DNA from: Prevotella sp902465605
GTDB lineage: Bacteria; Bacteroidota; Bacteroidia; Bacteroidales; Bacteroidaceae
NCBI GenBank assembly: GCA_902465605.1
Contig: CABQNT010000010.1
Coordinates: 50,988 to 114,987, forward strand
DNA length: 64,000 nucleotides
Reading direction: 5' to 3'
How positions within the stretch are numbered: the stretch's first letter is position 1; each line of letters begins with the position of its first letter. Under the pieces are notes generated by a model. That model made no database searches. It saw nothing but the letters and a program-made list of their open reading frames with translations, and was not told where the DNA came from. The translations under genes and the position numbers were made by a program. Of this stretch, positions 42,043-51,700 are shown one piece after another.

Positions 42043-43212
42043 ATGAGCATTCAACCTGCACAACGTGTGAACCAAATACAAGAATATTATTTCAGTAAGA
42101 AATTGAAAGAAGTGGCACAGCTACAAGCCGCAGGAAACGATATCATCTCACTTGCCATAGGTAGTCCTGATATGCCGCCATCTCATCAAACGGTTCAAAA
42201 GCTTTGCGAAGTGGCCAACGACGTTTCTACGCATGGCTATCAACCCACATGTGGTACACCAGAATTGCGCCAAGCCATGGCACGCTTTTACGAAAAGTGG
42301 TATGGCGTGAAGCTCAATCCACAAACCGAAATACAGCCACTCATTGGTAGTAAGGAGGGTATTTTGCACGTAACGCTGGCTTTTTGCAATCCTGGAGATG
42401 TCGTATTGGTTCCCAATCCGGGTTATCCTACATATACTTCGCTGAGTAAATTGTTGGGAGTACAGGTGCTCAATTATGACTTGCGAGAGGAGAATGCATG
42501 GCAGCCCGACTTTGCAGAGTTAGAACAAATGGATTTGACAAAGGTTCGACTGATGTGGACCAATTATCCTCACATGCCTACGGGCGGTAATGCGCAATTG
42601 GATACGTATGAGAAATTAGTGGCATTTGCACAAAAACACAATATTGTGATTGTCAATGACAATCCTTATTCGTTCATACTTAACGACCGTCCATTGTCAA
42701 TTATGCAAGTAGAGGGAGCCAAAGATTGCTGCATCGAGTTCAACTCTATGTCGAAAAGCTTTAATATGCCAGGGTGGAGAGTGGGCTTGTGCGCATCGAA
42801 TACAACGTATATTTCGTGGATTCTCAAGATAAAAAGCAACATAGACAGCGGCACTTTTCGCGGTATTCAGTTGGCTGCAGCTGAGGCATACAATACTAAT
42901 GACGAAATGTGGCATTATATAAATAATGTGAAGGTGTACAAAGTGCGTCGCAAGATAGCTGAGAAGATAATGCAAGTTTTAGGCTGTAGCTATGATCATG
43001 CACAAGTGGGGATGTTTTTATGGGGGCGTATTCCTGCCAAATATAAGGATGCTGAGCAACTCACCGAACGTGTATTGCATAAGTCGAACGTTTTTATTAC
43101 CCCGGGATTTATATTTGGTAGCAACGGAAAACGCTATATCCGAATATCACTTTGTGCTAAAGAAACAAAGATGAACGAAGCCTTGATGCGCCTTCAGGCA
43201 ATGGCATGGTAG
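42043..43212 (+). CDS. PLP-dependent class I/II aminotransferase (aspartate/aromatic type)
   Basis: 389 aa. Fold-type I motifs: IISLAIGSPDMPPS near residue 35, QPTCGTPELRQAMARFY, the substrate/PLP region VLVPNPGYPTY, NYPHMPTGG, NDNPYSFI with the PLP-binding Asp/Tyr, and the Schiff-base lysine in NSMSKSFNMPGWRVG, followed by the substrate-binding Arg near the C-terminus (GKRYIRISLC). As the first structural gene behind a Phe/Tyr attenuator and before DAHP synthase-chorismate mutase and prephenate dehydrogenase, it probably transaminates phenylpyruvate/4-hydroxyphenylpyruvate or prephenate. Confidence 0.9.
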   Translation: MSIQPAQRVNQIQEYYFSKKLKEVAQLQAAGNDIISLAIGSPDMPPSHQTVQKLCEVANDVSTHGYQPTCGTPELRQAMARFYEKWYGVKLNPQTEIQPLIGSKEGILHVTLAFCNPGDVVLVPNPGYPTYTSLSKLLGVQVLNYDLREENAWQPDFAELEQMDLTKVRLMWTNYPHMPTGGNAQLDTYEKLVAFAQKHNIVIVNDNPYSFILNDRPLSIMQVEGAKDCCIEFNSMSKSFNMPGWRVGLCASNTTYISWILKIKSNIDSGTFRGIQLAAAEAYNTNDEMWHYINNVKVYKVRRKIAEKIMQVLGCSYDHAQVGMFLWGRIPAKYKDAEQLTERVLHKSNVFITPGFIFGSNGKRYIRISLCAKETKMNEALMRLQAMAW

Positions 43213-43345
43213 TCGGCTATGATGTAACAAAGTCTTCAAAATCAATGGGAAAATTTGAACAAAACGAGCAATTAGAAATATTTATACAGATAAAGTACTT
43301 ACCTTTGCCATAGTGTCAAAGGTGATAGAAAATAGAAAAAATGAA

Positions 43346-44410
43346 ATGGAAATAAACTTATTACCACTCAATTTACAAAGTGATGTAAAGCGACCCTTCG
43401 TCATTGCGGGGCCTTGTAGTGCCGAAACAGAAGAGCAGGTCATGGCTACGGCACGGCAGTTGAAGGCCAAAGGCTGTCATAACTTTCGTGCCGGCGTGTG
43501 GAAGCCTCGCACCAAACCCGGAGGTTTTGAGGGGAAAGGCGAGGAGGCTTTGCCGTGGTTGAAACGTGTGAAGGATGAAACTGGTATGCTTGTTTCTACA
43601 GAAGTGGCCATCCCAGAGCATGTAGAGCTGTGCTTGAAGCATGGTTTAGACATCCTTTGGATAGGGGCTCGAACCGCTGCCAACCCCTTTGCCATGCAGG
43701 CTTTGGCCGACTCTTTGCAGGGAGTGGATATCCCTGTGCTTGTTAAAAACCCCGTCAATCCCGACTTGGAATTGTGGATTGGAGCCTTGGAACGTCTCAA
43801 TAGAGCCGGCGTAAAGCGTTTAGGAGCCATTCATCGCGGTTTTTCAAGCTACGAAAAAACAATGTATCGAAATCTTCCGATGTGGCAAATCCCCATTGAA
43901 CTGCGTCGCCGTATCCCCGAATTGCCCATCATTTGCGACCCAAGTCATATCGGCGGGCGCAGAGAGTTGATAGGTCCGCTTAGCCAACAAGCGATGGATT
44001 TGGGGTTCGATGGGCTTATTGTGGAGTCGCATTGTAATCCCGACAACGCCTGGAGCGATGCCAAACAGCAGGTAACCCCTGATGCCTTGGACATCATTCT
44101 GAGCATGCTGGTGATTCGCGATGAACATACTACGACCGAAGGTCTGCGTAGTTTGCGCGCGCAGATTGACGAGTTGGATGACGAACTCATGGCTCTTTTG
44201 TCAAAACGTCTTCGTGTTTGTCGCGAAATAGGGCAGTACAAGAAAGAACACAACATGACCGTGCTGCAGTCAAATCGTTACAAAGAGATATTGGAAAAGC
44301 GAGGAAAGCAGGGCGAGCAGTGTGGCATCTCGGCTGAGAGTGTGGCCAATATCTTTGAAGAGATACACCAGGAAAGTGTGAGACAACAACTGAAAATCAT
44401 TAATTCATAA
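43346..44410 (+). CDS. Bifunctional DAHP synthase - chorismate mutase (type II mutase at C-terminus)
   Basis: About 354 aa from ATG 43346; an in-frame GTG lies 33 bp upstream. Residues 15-260 are a DAHP synthase barrel of the AroF/KDOPS-like class (PFVIAGPCSAETEEQ, FRAGVWKPRTKPGGFEGKG, WIGARTAANPFAMQAL, VKNPVNPDLELWIGA, CDPSHIGGRRELIGPL, ESHCNPDNAWSDAKQQ). Residues 275-350 are an all-helical AroQ chorismate mutase (LRAQIDELDDELMALLSKRLRVCREIGQYKKEH). The fusion commits erythrose-4-phosphate plus PEP to the shikimate pathway and converts chorismate to prephenate. It lies between the aminotransferase and tyrA in the attenuated operon. Confidence 0.93.
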   Translation: MEINLLPLNLQSDVKRPFVIAGPCSAETEEQVMATARQLKAKGCHNFRAGVWKPRTKPGGFEGKGEEALPWLKRVKDETGMLVSTEVAIPEHVELCLKHGLDILWIGARTAANPFAMQALADSLQGVDIPVLVKNPVNPDLELWIGALERLNRAGVKRLGAIHRGFSSYEKTMYRNLPMWQIPIELRRRIPELPIICDPSHIGGRRELIGPLSQQAMDLGFDGLIVESHCNPDNAWSDAKQQVTPDALDIILSMLVIRDEHTTTEGLRSLRAQIDELDDELMALLSKRLRVCREIGQYKKEHNMTVLQSNRYKEILEKRGKQGEQCGISAESVANIFEEIHQESVRQQLKIINS

Positions 44411-44540
44411 TATAGTTGACAAGTTTACGAGTTTACGAGTTTACAAGTTGACGAGGAGACAAGTAAATAGACTTATTGCTTATAAGAGTATCAACTGGTG
44501 AACTTGTAAACTCGTCAACTTGTCAACTATATTATGAATT
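44402..44540. repeat. palindromic 8-bp-unit array between the DAHP synthase and tyrA genes
   Basis: Perfect 24-bp inverted arms at 44402-44425 and 44517-44540 (each containing AGTTGACAAGTT or its complement). Inside each arm, 8-bp units of the type GTTTACGA or, on the other strand, AACTCGTA are repeated three to five times. The 91-nt middle is AT-rich. The left arm includes the DAHP synthase stop codon. Folded as RNA it would make a long hairpin inside the operon. Confidence 0.8.
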
Positions 44541-44565
44541 ATGAATGATGAATTAAAACCAAGCT

Positions 44566-45348
44566 ATGCGAATACTGATAATGGGTGCGGGCAAGATGGG
44601 AAGTTTCTTCCTTGACCTGCTGAGTTTCGACCATGAGACGGCCGTGTACGAGAAAGATCCGAAGCGAATGCGCTTCACATACAACTGTCAACGCTTCACT
44701 TCGTTGGACGAGGTGCGGGTTTTTCAACCCGAATTGGTCATCAACGCCGTGACAGTGAAATACACCATTCCGGCTTTTCAGGAGGTGATTCCCTACTTGC
44801 CGACCAACTGTATATTGAGTGACATCAGCTCGGTGAAGACCGGTTTGAAGGCTTTTTATGAACAGGCGGGACATCCTTACGTTTCAACGCACCCCATGTT
44901 CGGGCCGACTTTCGCCAACTTAAACCAATTGCACGAGGAGAATGCCATTATCATCAGCGAGGGTGATTACATGGGGCGCATCTTCTTCAAGGATCTGTAT
45001 CAGCGCCTGGGGCTGCACATCTACGAGTACACGTTCGAGGAACACGACAAAACTGTGGCTTATTCGTTGAGCATTCCCTTTGTCAGTACGTTCGTCTTTG
45101 CGGCCGTGATGAAGCATCAAGATGCGCCTGGAACGACGTTCAAGCGGCACATGCGCATCGCCAAGGGTGTGTTGAACGAGGATGATTATCTCTTGCAAGA
45201 GATACTTTTCAATCCATACACGCACGACCAAGTGTCGCAGATACGGGTAGAATTGAAAGAACTCCTAAACATCATTGGCAGCAAAGATGCGGAAGGGATG
45301 AAAAGATATTTAGCAAAAATAAGGCGAAATGTGAAAGAAGATTTGTAG
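44566..45348 (+). CDS. tyrA: Prephenate dehydrogenase
   Basis: 260 aa. Rossmann start MRILIMGAGKMGSFF, the substrate/cofactor region ISSVKTGLKAF, the family signature STHPMFGPTFANL, and a C-terminal helical dimerisation domain with HDKTVAYSLSIPFVSTFVFAAVM and RIAKGVLNEDDYLLQEILFNP. It oxidises prephenate to 4-hydroxyphenylpyruvate for tyrosine. No ACT domain is present, so feedback control would have to occur elsewhere. Third gene of the attenuated operon. The stop codon overlaps the -7 box of the next promoter. Confidence 0.9.
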   Translation: MRILIMGAGKMGSFFLDLLSFDHETAVYEKDPKRMRFTYNCQRFTSLDEVRVFQPELVINAVTVKYTIPAFQEVIPYLPTNCILSDISSVKTGLKAFYEQAGHPYVSTHPMFGPTFANLNQLHEENAIIISEGDYMGRIFFKDLYQRLGLHIYEYTFEEHDKTVAYSLSIPFVSTFVFAAVMKHQDAPGTTFKRHMRIAKGVLNEDDYLLQEILFNPYTHDQVSQIRVELKELLNIIGSKDAEGMKRYLAKIRRNVKEDL

Positions 45349-45353
45349 CTTTG
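45346..45353 (+). promoter_or_regulatory. -7 box of the DMT transporter gene
   Basis: TAGCTTTG, whose TAG is also the tyrA stop codon. ATG 45393 follows about 40 bp later. Confidence 0.5.
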
Positions 45354-45392
45354 CAGCACAAATTAACTTAAAAGCTTAAATACATTTTTATT

Positions 45393-46283
45393 ATGTGGTT
45401 CTATCACGTTGTAGCTTTCATGACGGTGGCTATCTGGGGTTCTACCTTCATCTCCACTAAAGTATTGATTCAAAGCGGCATTTCACCGGCTCAGGTGTAC
45501 ACGTTGCGGTTTTTAATAGCCTATGTGCTGATGTTGTTGTTTTTCCATAAGCATATTTTTGCCCGTACATGGAAAGATGAATTACTGATGGCAGGACTGG
45601 GATTGACAGGCGGAACGGTGTTCTTTCTGGCGCAAAACGTGGCGTTGGGTTACTCAACGGCCATGAACGTGTCGCTCATCGTGTGCTCGTGTCCGTTGTT
45701 CACCATGCTGCTTCACCGGATATGGTTCAGGGGTGAGCCGCTCGGCAAGTGGCAAATCATCGGAACGGCCTTCTCGTTTGTGGGCATGGCGGCCGTGGTA
45801 CTCAACGGTCAGTTGGTGCTCAACCTCTCTCCACTGGGCGACTCGCTGGCCCTGCTGGCTTGCGTGAGCTGGGCGGTGTATTCGCTGTTGCTCAAAAAAG
45901 CCAATGAAAAATATCCAACAACCTTCATTACTCGTAAGGTCTTTTTCTACGGACTGCTCACCGTGTTGCCTTATTATGCCTTTGAACCAGGCTTTCCAAG
46001 TCTTGATACCTTGATGCAACCCAAGATACTGTACAACCTGCTGTTTCTGGGAGCAGTGGCTTCCATGCTCTGTTTCTGGCTGTGGACGTGGGTGATGTTG
46101 CGGCTGGGTGCATTGCAGGCAACCAATTATGTGTATGTGAATCCAGTGACCACCATCATTTTTGCCGCATGGATTCTGCACGAGGAGATAACGGTTTACT
46201 TCGTCGTGGGTACCGCACTGATATTGACGGGCTTGTACCTGAGCAGTAGAAAGGGAAGGGTATCCGTACGAAAGGCCGCCTGA
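45393..46283 (+). CDS. DMT-superfamily (EamA) transporter
   Basis: 296 aa with ten predicted membrane helices in two EamA repeats (FMTVAIWGSTFISTKVLIQSGISPAQVYTLRFLIAYVLML; SLALLACVSWAVYSLLLKKANEKYPTTFITRKVF). The second repeat ends YVNPVTTIIFAAWILHEEITVYFVVGTALILTGLYL. Members export amino acids or other metabolites. Being just downstream of aromatic amino-acid synthesis genes is suggestive but it has its own promoter. A basic tail follows. Confidence 0.9.
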   Translation: MWFYHVVAFMTVAIWGSTFISTKVLIQSGISPAQVYTLRFLIAYVLMLLFFHKHIFARTWKDELLMAGLGLTGGTVFFLAQNVALGYSTAMNVSLIVCSCPLFTMLLHRIWFRGEPLGKWQIIGTAFSFVGMAAVVLNGQLVLNLSPLGDSLALLACVSWAVYSLLLKKANEKYPTTFITRKVFFYGLLTVLPYYAFEPGFPSLDTLMQPKILYNLLFLGAVASMLCFWLWTWVMLRLGALQATNYVYVNPVTTIIFAAWILHEEITVYFVVGTALILTGLYLSSRKGRVSVRKAA

Positions 46284-46293
46284 TGTCGCTGAG

Positions 46294-47244
46294 ATGACGT
46301 ATCTGCTGAGCCTGTTGCTGGGCGTGTTCACGGTGGTAGAACTGAACTGTGAGAACCTTTTCGACTGCCGCCACGACAGTTTGAAGCATGACGAGCAGTT
46401 TCTGCCTTCTTCTGATTATCACTGGACACCTAGCCGTTATTGGAAAAAGGTGAACCGCATCGGGCAGACCATCCTATCTTGTGGCGAATCGGACGACGGC
46501 TGGTCGCTGCCCGATTTAGTGGCCTTGTGCGAGGTGGAGAACGATAGTTGTTTGGTTGATTTGACCAAACGGTCGCTGTTGCGCAAGGCCCGGTATGAGT
46601 ATGTGATGACCCATTCGCCTGATGAACGGGGCATCGACGTGGCTTTGTTGTATTCTCCTTTCACGTTTCAGTTACTTCAATCTTATTCTATTCGCATCCA
46701 TCCTATGAAAGAGATGCGTCCCACGCGTGACATATTGTACGTGAAAGGACGTGTCAGTTTGCGAGACACGCTGCACGTTTTTGTGGTACACGCACCCAGC
46801 AGGACAGCTGGTGAACGTCCTACGCGTGCCCACCGCAGATTGGTCATCAATCGGTTGTTGCAGTCGGTTGATTCCCTTCGTGCCTTGTCTGCCCATCCCA
46901 ATATTCTGCTGATGGGCGATTTCAACGACTATTCCACGGATGAGAACATCCGACAGTTAACCGATTATGGCATTGTAGATATTTCTCAGCATGCTGTTGG
47001 CACGCACGGAGCCAAAGGAACGTATCGCTTCCGGGGCGATTGGGGCAGCTTGGATCATATCATGGTGGATGAGCATACGGCGAAAATGTTGGTGGAATGC
47101 CATGTGCATGATGCTCCTTTTTTGCTGAAAGAAGATGAAAAATACGGCGGTGTGCAGCCACGGAGGAATTATTTGGGACCTCGTTATCAGAATGGTTTCA
47201 GTGACCATTTGCCCTTGGTGGCCAGACTTCGATGGGACGACTGA
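46294..47244 (+). CDS. Endonuclease/exonuclease/phosphatase-family protein
   Basis: 316 aa, starting 10 bp after the transporter. A hydrophobic N-terminus (MTYLLSLLLGVFTVVEL) leads into the catalytic core. EEP motifs appear in order: NCENLFD, CEVEN (metal-binding Glu), GIDVALLY, VVHAPSR (catalytic His), LLMGDFNDYS (Asp/Asn pair), SLDHIMVDE and GFSDHLPLVA (final Asp/His). The fold cleaves phosphodiesters in DNA, RNA, lipids or small molecules. The substrate is not clear. The hydrophobic start suggests export, but without a clean cleavage site. Confidence 0.88.
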   Translation: MTYLLSLLLGVFTVVELNCENLFDCRHDSLKHDEQFLPSSDYHWTPSRYWKKVNRIGQTILSCGESDDGWSLPDLVALCEVENDSCLVDLTKRSLLRKARYEYVMTHSPDERGIDVALLYSPFTFQLLQSYSIRIHPMKEMRPTRDILYVKGRVSLRDTLHVFVVHAPSRTAGERPTRAHRRLVINRLLQSVDSLRALSAHPNILLMGDFNDYSTDENIRQLTDYGIVDISQHAVGTHGAKGTYRFRGDWGSLDHIMVDEHTAKMLVECHVHDAPFLLKEDEKYGGVQPRRNYLGPRYQNGFSDHLPLVARLRWDD

Positions 47245-47357
47245 TAGCATCACCACCCCTCTTTCCATGAAGGGTAGATACCTGACGCACAGGCTGTTTG
47301 TTTTATCTGGTTGTAAAAAAAAGCACATGGATGATGCGTGATGAATCTAAAAATTAG

Positions 47358-47365
47358 TATATTTG
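47358..47365 (+). promoter_or_regulatory. -7 box of the oxidoreductase/3-keto-hydrolase pair
   Basis: TATATTTG, 67 bp before the ATG at 47432. Confidence 0.5.
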
Positions 47366-47431
47366 CAGACAAATCATGTACTTGGTGCCGATTGGCACTG
47401 CGATGATAATCATTAAATACCGATATTTATC

Positions 47432-48718
47432 ATGAAGACAAACCGTAGAACGTTCTTGAAAACAATGGGGACAATTGGGCTTTTTTCGATTGTTCCACGT
47501 AAAGTCTTGGGTGGAAATGGATTTATTTCACCCAGTGACCAGTTGACAAAAGGAATCATTGGTGTGGGAGGAATAGGCAAGTCGTCTTACCATTTCACAA
47601 GTTCCGAAGCCTGTAGATTAGTGTCTGTCTGTGATGTTGACCAAAAACATTTGCAGCAAGCCGTTGATCTAGGCAAGAAGAAATTTGGAACTACACTCAC
47701 CACTTACCATGATTTCCGTGACTTAATTGGTGATCCCAACGTGGATATCGTGCACATTGCCACTCCACCTCATTGGCATGCATTGATGGCTGTTGAGGCA
47801 GCAAGGGCTGGAAAGGATGTTTGGTGCGAAAAACCCATGACCCGTACCATAGGAGAAGGTAGAAAGGTTGTAGAAGCCATGCAACGTTATAATCGTATAT
47901 TTAGGTTGAATACATGGTTCAGGTTTACGGATACGTTCTATGGACTGGGTACAACCGTACAACCTTTGAAGAAACTTGTGGAAAGTGGAATGTTGGGTTG
48001 GCCGTTGAAAGTCGTTGTGTCTGGTGCGACAGGCTTTACCTGGAAATTCTATTGGGTTGGCAAAGACAATCTGCAACCACAACCAGTTCCACAAGAGTTG
48101 GATTATGACATGTGGTTAGGTCCGGCTCCCTTCAAGCCCTACAACGCCCATCGTGTACATCAAACGTTTAGGGGATATTGGGATTATGATGGCGGTGGAC
48201 TCACTGACATGGGGCAGCATTACCTCGATCCCATCCAATATTTCTTAGGCAAGGACAATACCTCACCCGTGAAAGTGGAAGTGGATGCACCTCAGCAGCA
48301 TTATGATGCGGTGGGAATCTGGCGTAAGATTACCTACACATACGCTGATGGTTGCCAAATTGTGCTTGAGGGTGAAGGTTACGAAAGCAAGGGAAAGGTG
48401 CCGTATATCGAAGGTCCGAAGGGTAAGGTGTACAAAGGTTTTGAATGTACCATTCCAGACGTGATGAACAAGCTGGCCGAATATCCTGATCCAGAACCGC
48501 AGAACACCGACTTCCTGGATTGCATTCGCACTCGAAAGAAGTTTGCGCTTAACGAACTGAATGGCCACCATAGTTGCACATTGGTCAACATGGCAACTGT
48601 GGCTTTGCGCTTGAATCGCAAGGAATTGGCATTCGATCCCAAGACACAGTTGTTCATAGGGGATGATGCCGCCAATGCTTTGGTCAATCAACCCATGCGT
48701 AAAGGATGGAATTTCTAA
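47432..48718 (+). CDS. Gfo/Idh/MocA-family oxidoreductase with twin-arginine signal
   Basis: 428 aa. The N-terminus carries a Tat-like signal (NRRTFLKTMGTIGLFSIVPRKVLG). The Rossmann motif is KGIIGVGGIGKSSYHF, followed by VSVCDVDQKHLQQAV, VDIVHIATPPHWHALMAVEAARAGKDVWCEKPM (the EKP motif) and a C-terminal alpha/beta domain with GGGLTDMGQHYLDPIQYFLG. Such exported enzymes oxidise sugars or 3-position hydroxyls of glycosides with bound NAD(P). The next gene encodes a 3-keto-disaccharide-hydrolase-type protein 47 bp away, so the two probably act in sequence in the periplasm. Confidence 0.92.
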   Translation: MKTNRRTFLKTMGTIGLFSIVPRKVLGGNGFISPSDQLTKGIIGVGGIGKSSYHFTSSEACRLVSVCDVDQKHLQQAVDLGKKKFGTTLTTYHDFRDLIGDPNVDIVHIATPPHWHALMAVEAARAGKDVWCEKPMTRTIGEGRKVVEAMQRYNRIFRLNTWFRFTDTFYGLGTTVQPLKKLVESGMLGWPLKVVVSGATGFTWKFYWVGKDNLQPQPVPQELDYDMWLGPAPFKPYNAHRVHQTFRGYWDYDGGGLTDMGQHYLDPIQYFLGKDNTSPVKVEVDAPQQHYDAVGIWRKITYTYADGCQIVLEGEGYESKGKVPYIEGPKGKVYKGFECTIPDVMNKLAEYPDPEPQNTDFLDCIRTRKKFALNELNGHHSCTLVNMATVALRLNRKELAFDPKTQLFIGDDAANALVNQPMRKGWNF

Positions 48719-48765
48719 GGTTCCAAGTTGATAAATGAATTGATAATTTAATCAATCAAATAAAC

Positions 48766-51700
48766 ATGAAAAAGCTTCAATATCATATACTTGTATTATT
48801 GCTCTTGTGTATATGCACCGTTGGTCATTCGCAAGGGACAGATCAAAGAAACAGAGTTGCCTCGACCATCATAGCCGATGGATTGGCACAGCTGCCCGCT
48901 AACAATGTAGAGACCTTCAACCAGGTGATGGAAGAGATGGCCCAGACGGGTGCGGACGGCATCAAGTCGTTGGTAGGGCTGTTCGGTCCAACTAACAAAG
49001 GCGCTAATGCAGCCTATGAATATGCTGTCAATGGCGTGGTAGACTATGTAACCCGACCCGATAAAGCCAATCTCCGGGCTGGCGTGAAAGAGGGTTTGAT
49101 TCAGGCATTGCGTACTTCTAAGGATCAGGTTCTGCAGGCTTTCTTGATTACGCAGATACAAAAACTCGCCACAGCAGCCGATGTTGCCGTGTTCGAGGCA
49201 TATCTCAATGACAGCTACCTGCAGCCGTTTGCCATGAGTGCGCTGGCTACAACACCAGGTATCGATCAATACTTGATAGGTTGGCTGCCCAAGTCGGACT
49301 TGCCCAAGCAGACACTGGCTCATCTCATCACGACACGTCAGTTGGTTTCGCCCGCATTGGAACCAATGCTCTTGTCATGGATTCCCGGGGCAGATTCACA
49401 GACGTTGAATGAAATTTACAAGGCTTTGGTGATTAATGGCTCTACGAAAGCCGCCAAAGTGTTGGACAAACAGGCCAAATCAGTTGGTTATCAATACGAA
49501 CCAACACATGTAACCGATGCCTACATGCAACTGTTAACCCGCCTGGCAAGCAATGACTCTAAATGGGTAGGCAAGGCTGCCAAGCAGTTGGTTAAGCAGC
49601 AAAGGCCAGCCATTCGTTGTGCTGCGTTGGAATTGTTGCTGAAGACTTCTGGTTCAAAAGCCACGTCACAGGTGCTCAAGGCCTTGAAAGATGAAGATGT
49701 GCAATATCGGAATACAGCTTTGGCCATGGCTGAAGATTGTGCTGGAAATGGCATTTTCAAAGCCGTTTCCAGTCAGATTGACCGGCTTTCGGTGCCTGCC
49801 CAGATAGACGTGGTTCGTTGGTTGGGCAACAATAGACAACAGAATTTTGTGGAGGTTGTTCTCAAGAAGATGATGAGCAGCAATGATGAACTCTCCAATG
49901 CTGCCATTGATGCAGCCAGTCAGATAGGAGGACCACAGGCATTGCAAGGACTGATGGCATTGTTGGGTGGCCCGAAAGCCGACCAAGCGCTACAGGCACT
50001 CAAGTCATTCAAAGGCTCCATCCAAGCCAAGGCTCTCAAGTTGCTGGGCAATAGCAATGCGTCTGTACAGGCTCAAGCACTGAAATTAATTGCCGAACGT
50101 CGCATGTATCAGGCTTACGACGAGGTGTTGCGACTGACCTCTTCACAAAATGCCGTTGTAAAGACTGCCGCTTATGAGGCACTGGGTAGCATTTCTGACT
50201 ATCAACATTTCGAACCTTTGTGCGAAATGTTGGAACGTGCTGATGCTGCAACGGCTCCACATTTACAGAAAGCCGCTTTGTATGCACTCCATCAGCAGTC
50301 GTCTGCAGATCAGTTCGCTGCCATTCAAAAACGATTGGCCAAAACCACTCGTCCTCAACTTTATTATCCCATGCTGGCTCAGGCAGGCAACCAACAGGCT
50401 ATTCGTCAGCTGGTGGAAGAGTTCCAGAAGCCTTCTATGGCCGATGAAGCATTCAATTCTCTGTTGAAAATTGACAACGAATCGGTGATAGACGTGCTTG
50501 ACCAGATTGCATCAACAACGGCTACTCGAAAAGACCAGGCGTTGAAGCGTGCCTTGACACTGACCAAACGTTCGTCACTGAATGGCATGGAAAGGTATTT
50601 GTTGTATCGTAGGGCCCTCGAAATGAACCCATCGGTTTCGGTTGTCAACAGCTATCTGTCGGCACTGGGTAGCATTTATGAGCTGCCTGCATTAACGCTT
50701 GCCGCACAATATCTTGATAAGAAAGAGAATGCTTATCAGGCTGCAACCGTTGTGAAGACCATTATTGCTAAAAACAAAGCCTTGCAAGGCGGCGAAACCA
50801 CCAAGACGTGGCTCAACAAAGCCAAGGACATTTTCAGTGCCAGGACCGAAGATGCCGACGCTGGATATTCCATTGATGAAATCAAAGGATTGTTGGCCAA
50901 GTGGCAGTCGGGTGGCTTTATGCATGAAGTGGTTGACGGCAAGTGCAAGGGCAAGGCCTCTGTGGGCAGTGGCGACACTTTCGAAAACGTCGACCTGTAT
51001 GTGGACTGGCGAACCAAAGGCAAAGGTATGCTGTATCTGCGCTCTATGCCTGAGGTTGTACTGGATGGCGCTACGGGTGCACAGTTTGTGCATGCTGCCG
51101 ACAACAAGCTTGTGGCTGTTGAGCAGAACGCAAAGCCCGGTGAGTGGAATACGCTACATGTAAGGTTGGTCAACGACCGACTTTTGGTTGAGTCGAATGG
51201 CCGTGTGGTTGCCGAGAATGTCATCATCAAGAACACCCCGACCCGTTTGCCAATCAAAACCGTAGGACAAATTTTCTTCATGGGCGGAGAAGAGGAGATG
51301 CAGATTCGTAATCTGATGATTCACAAACTGCCTTCTACCCCTGTATTTACATTATCAAAAGAAGAGAAAGAAGAAGGTTATGAAGTGCTGTTTGATGGCC
51401 GTTCGCTCGACAAGTGGGAAGGAAATCTCATCAATTACGTTCCCGTTGATGGCAATATTTATGTAAGTGCCAAGTACGGAGCCGGTGGAAATCTCTATTC
51501 AAAGAAGAAGTATAGTGACTTTATCTACCGCTTTGAATTTTGTTTTGTGAAGCCAGGAGTCAACAATGGCATAGGTATTCGTACCAAGCACGATGTTGAT
51601 GCTGCCTACGACGGTATGGAGATTCAGGTGCTCGACCATGATGACCCCATCTACAAAGGCTTACATGACTATCAGCAGCATGGTGCCGTTTATGGTATCA

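Noticed and set aside
45654..46331. Long minus-strand ORF of 225 codons opposite the DMT transporter
   Set aside because: It is a shadow of the real gene, which has clear EamA repeats; the antisense frame has a His/Gln-rich, non-protein-like composition. The same applies to other long antisense frames such as 27612-28250 and 19895-20545.
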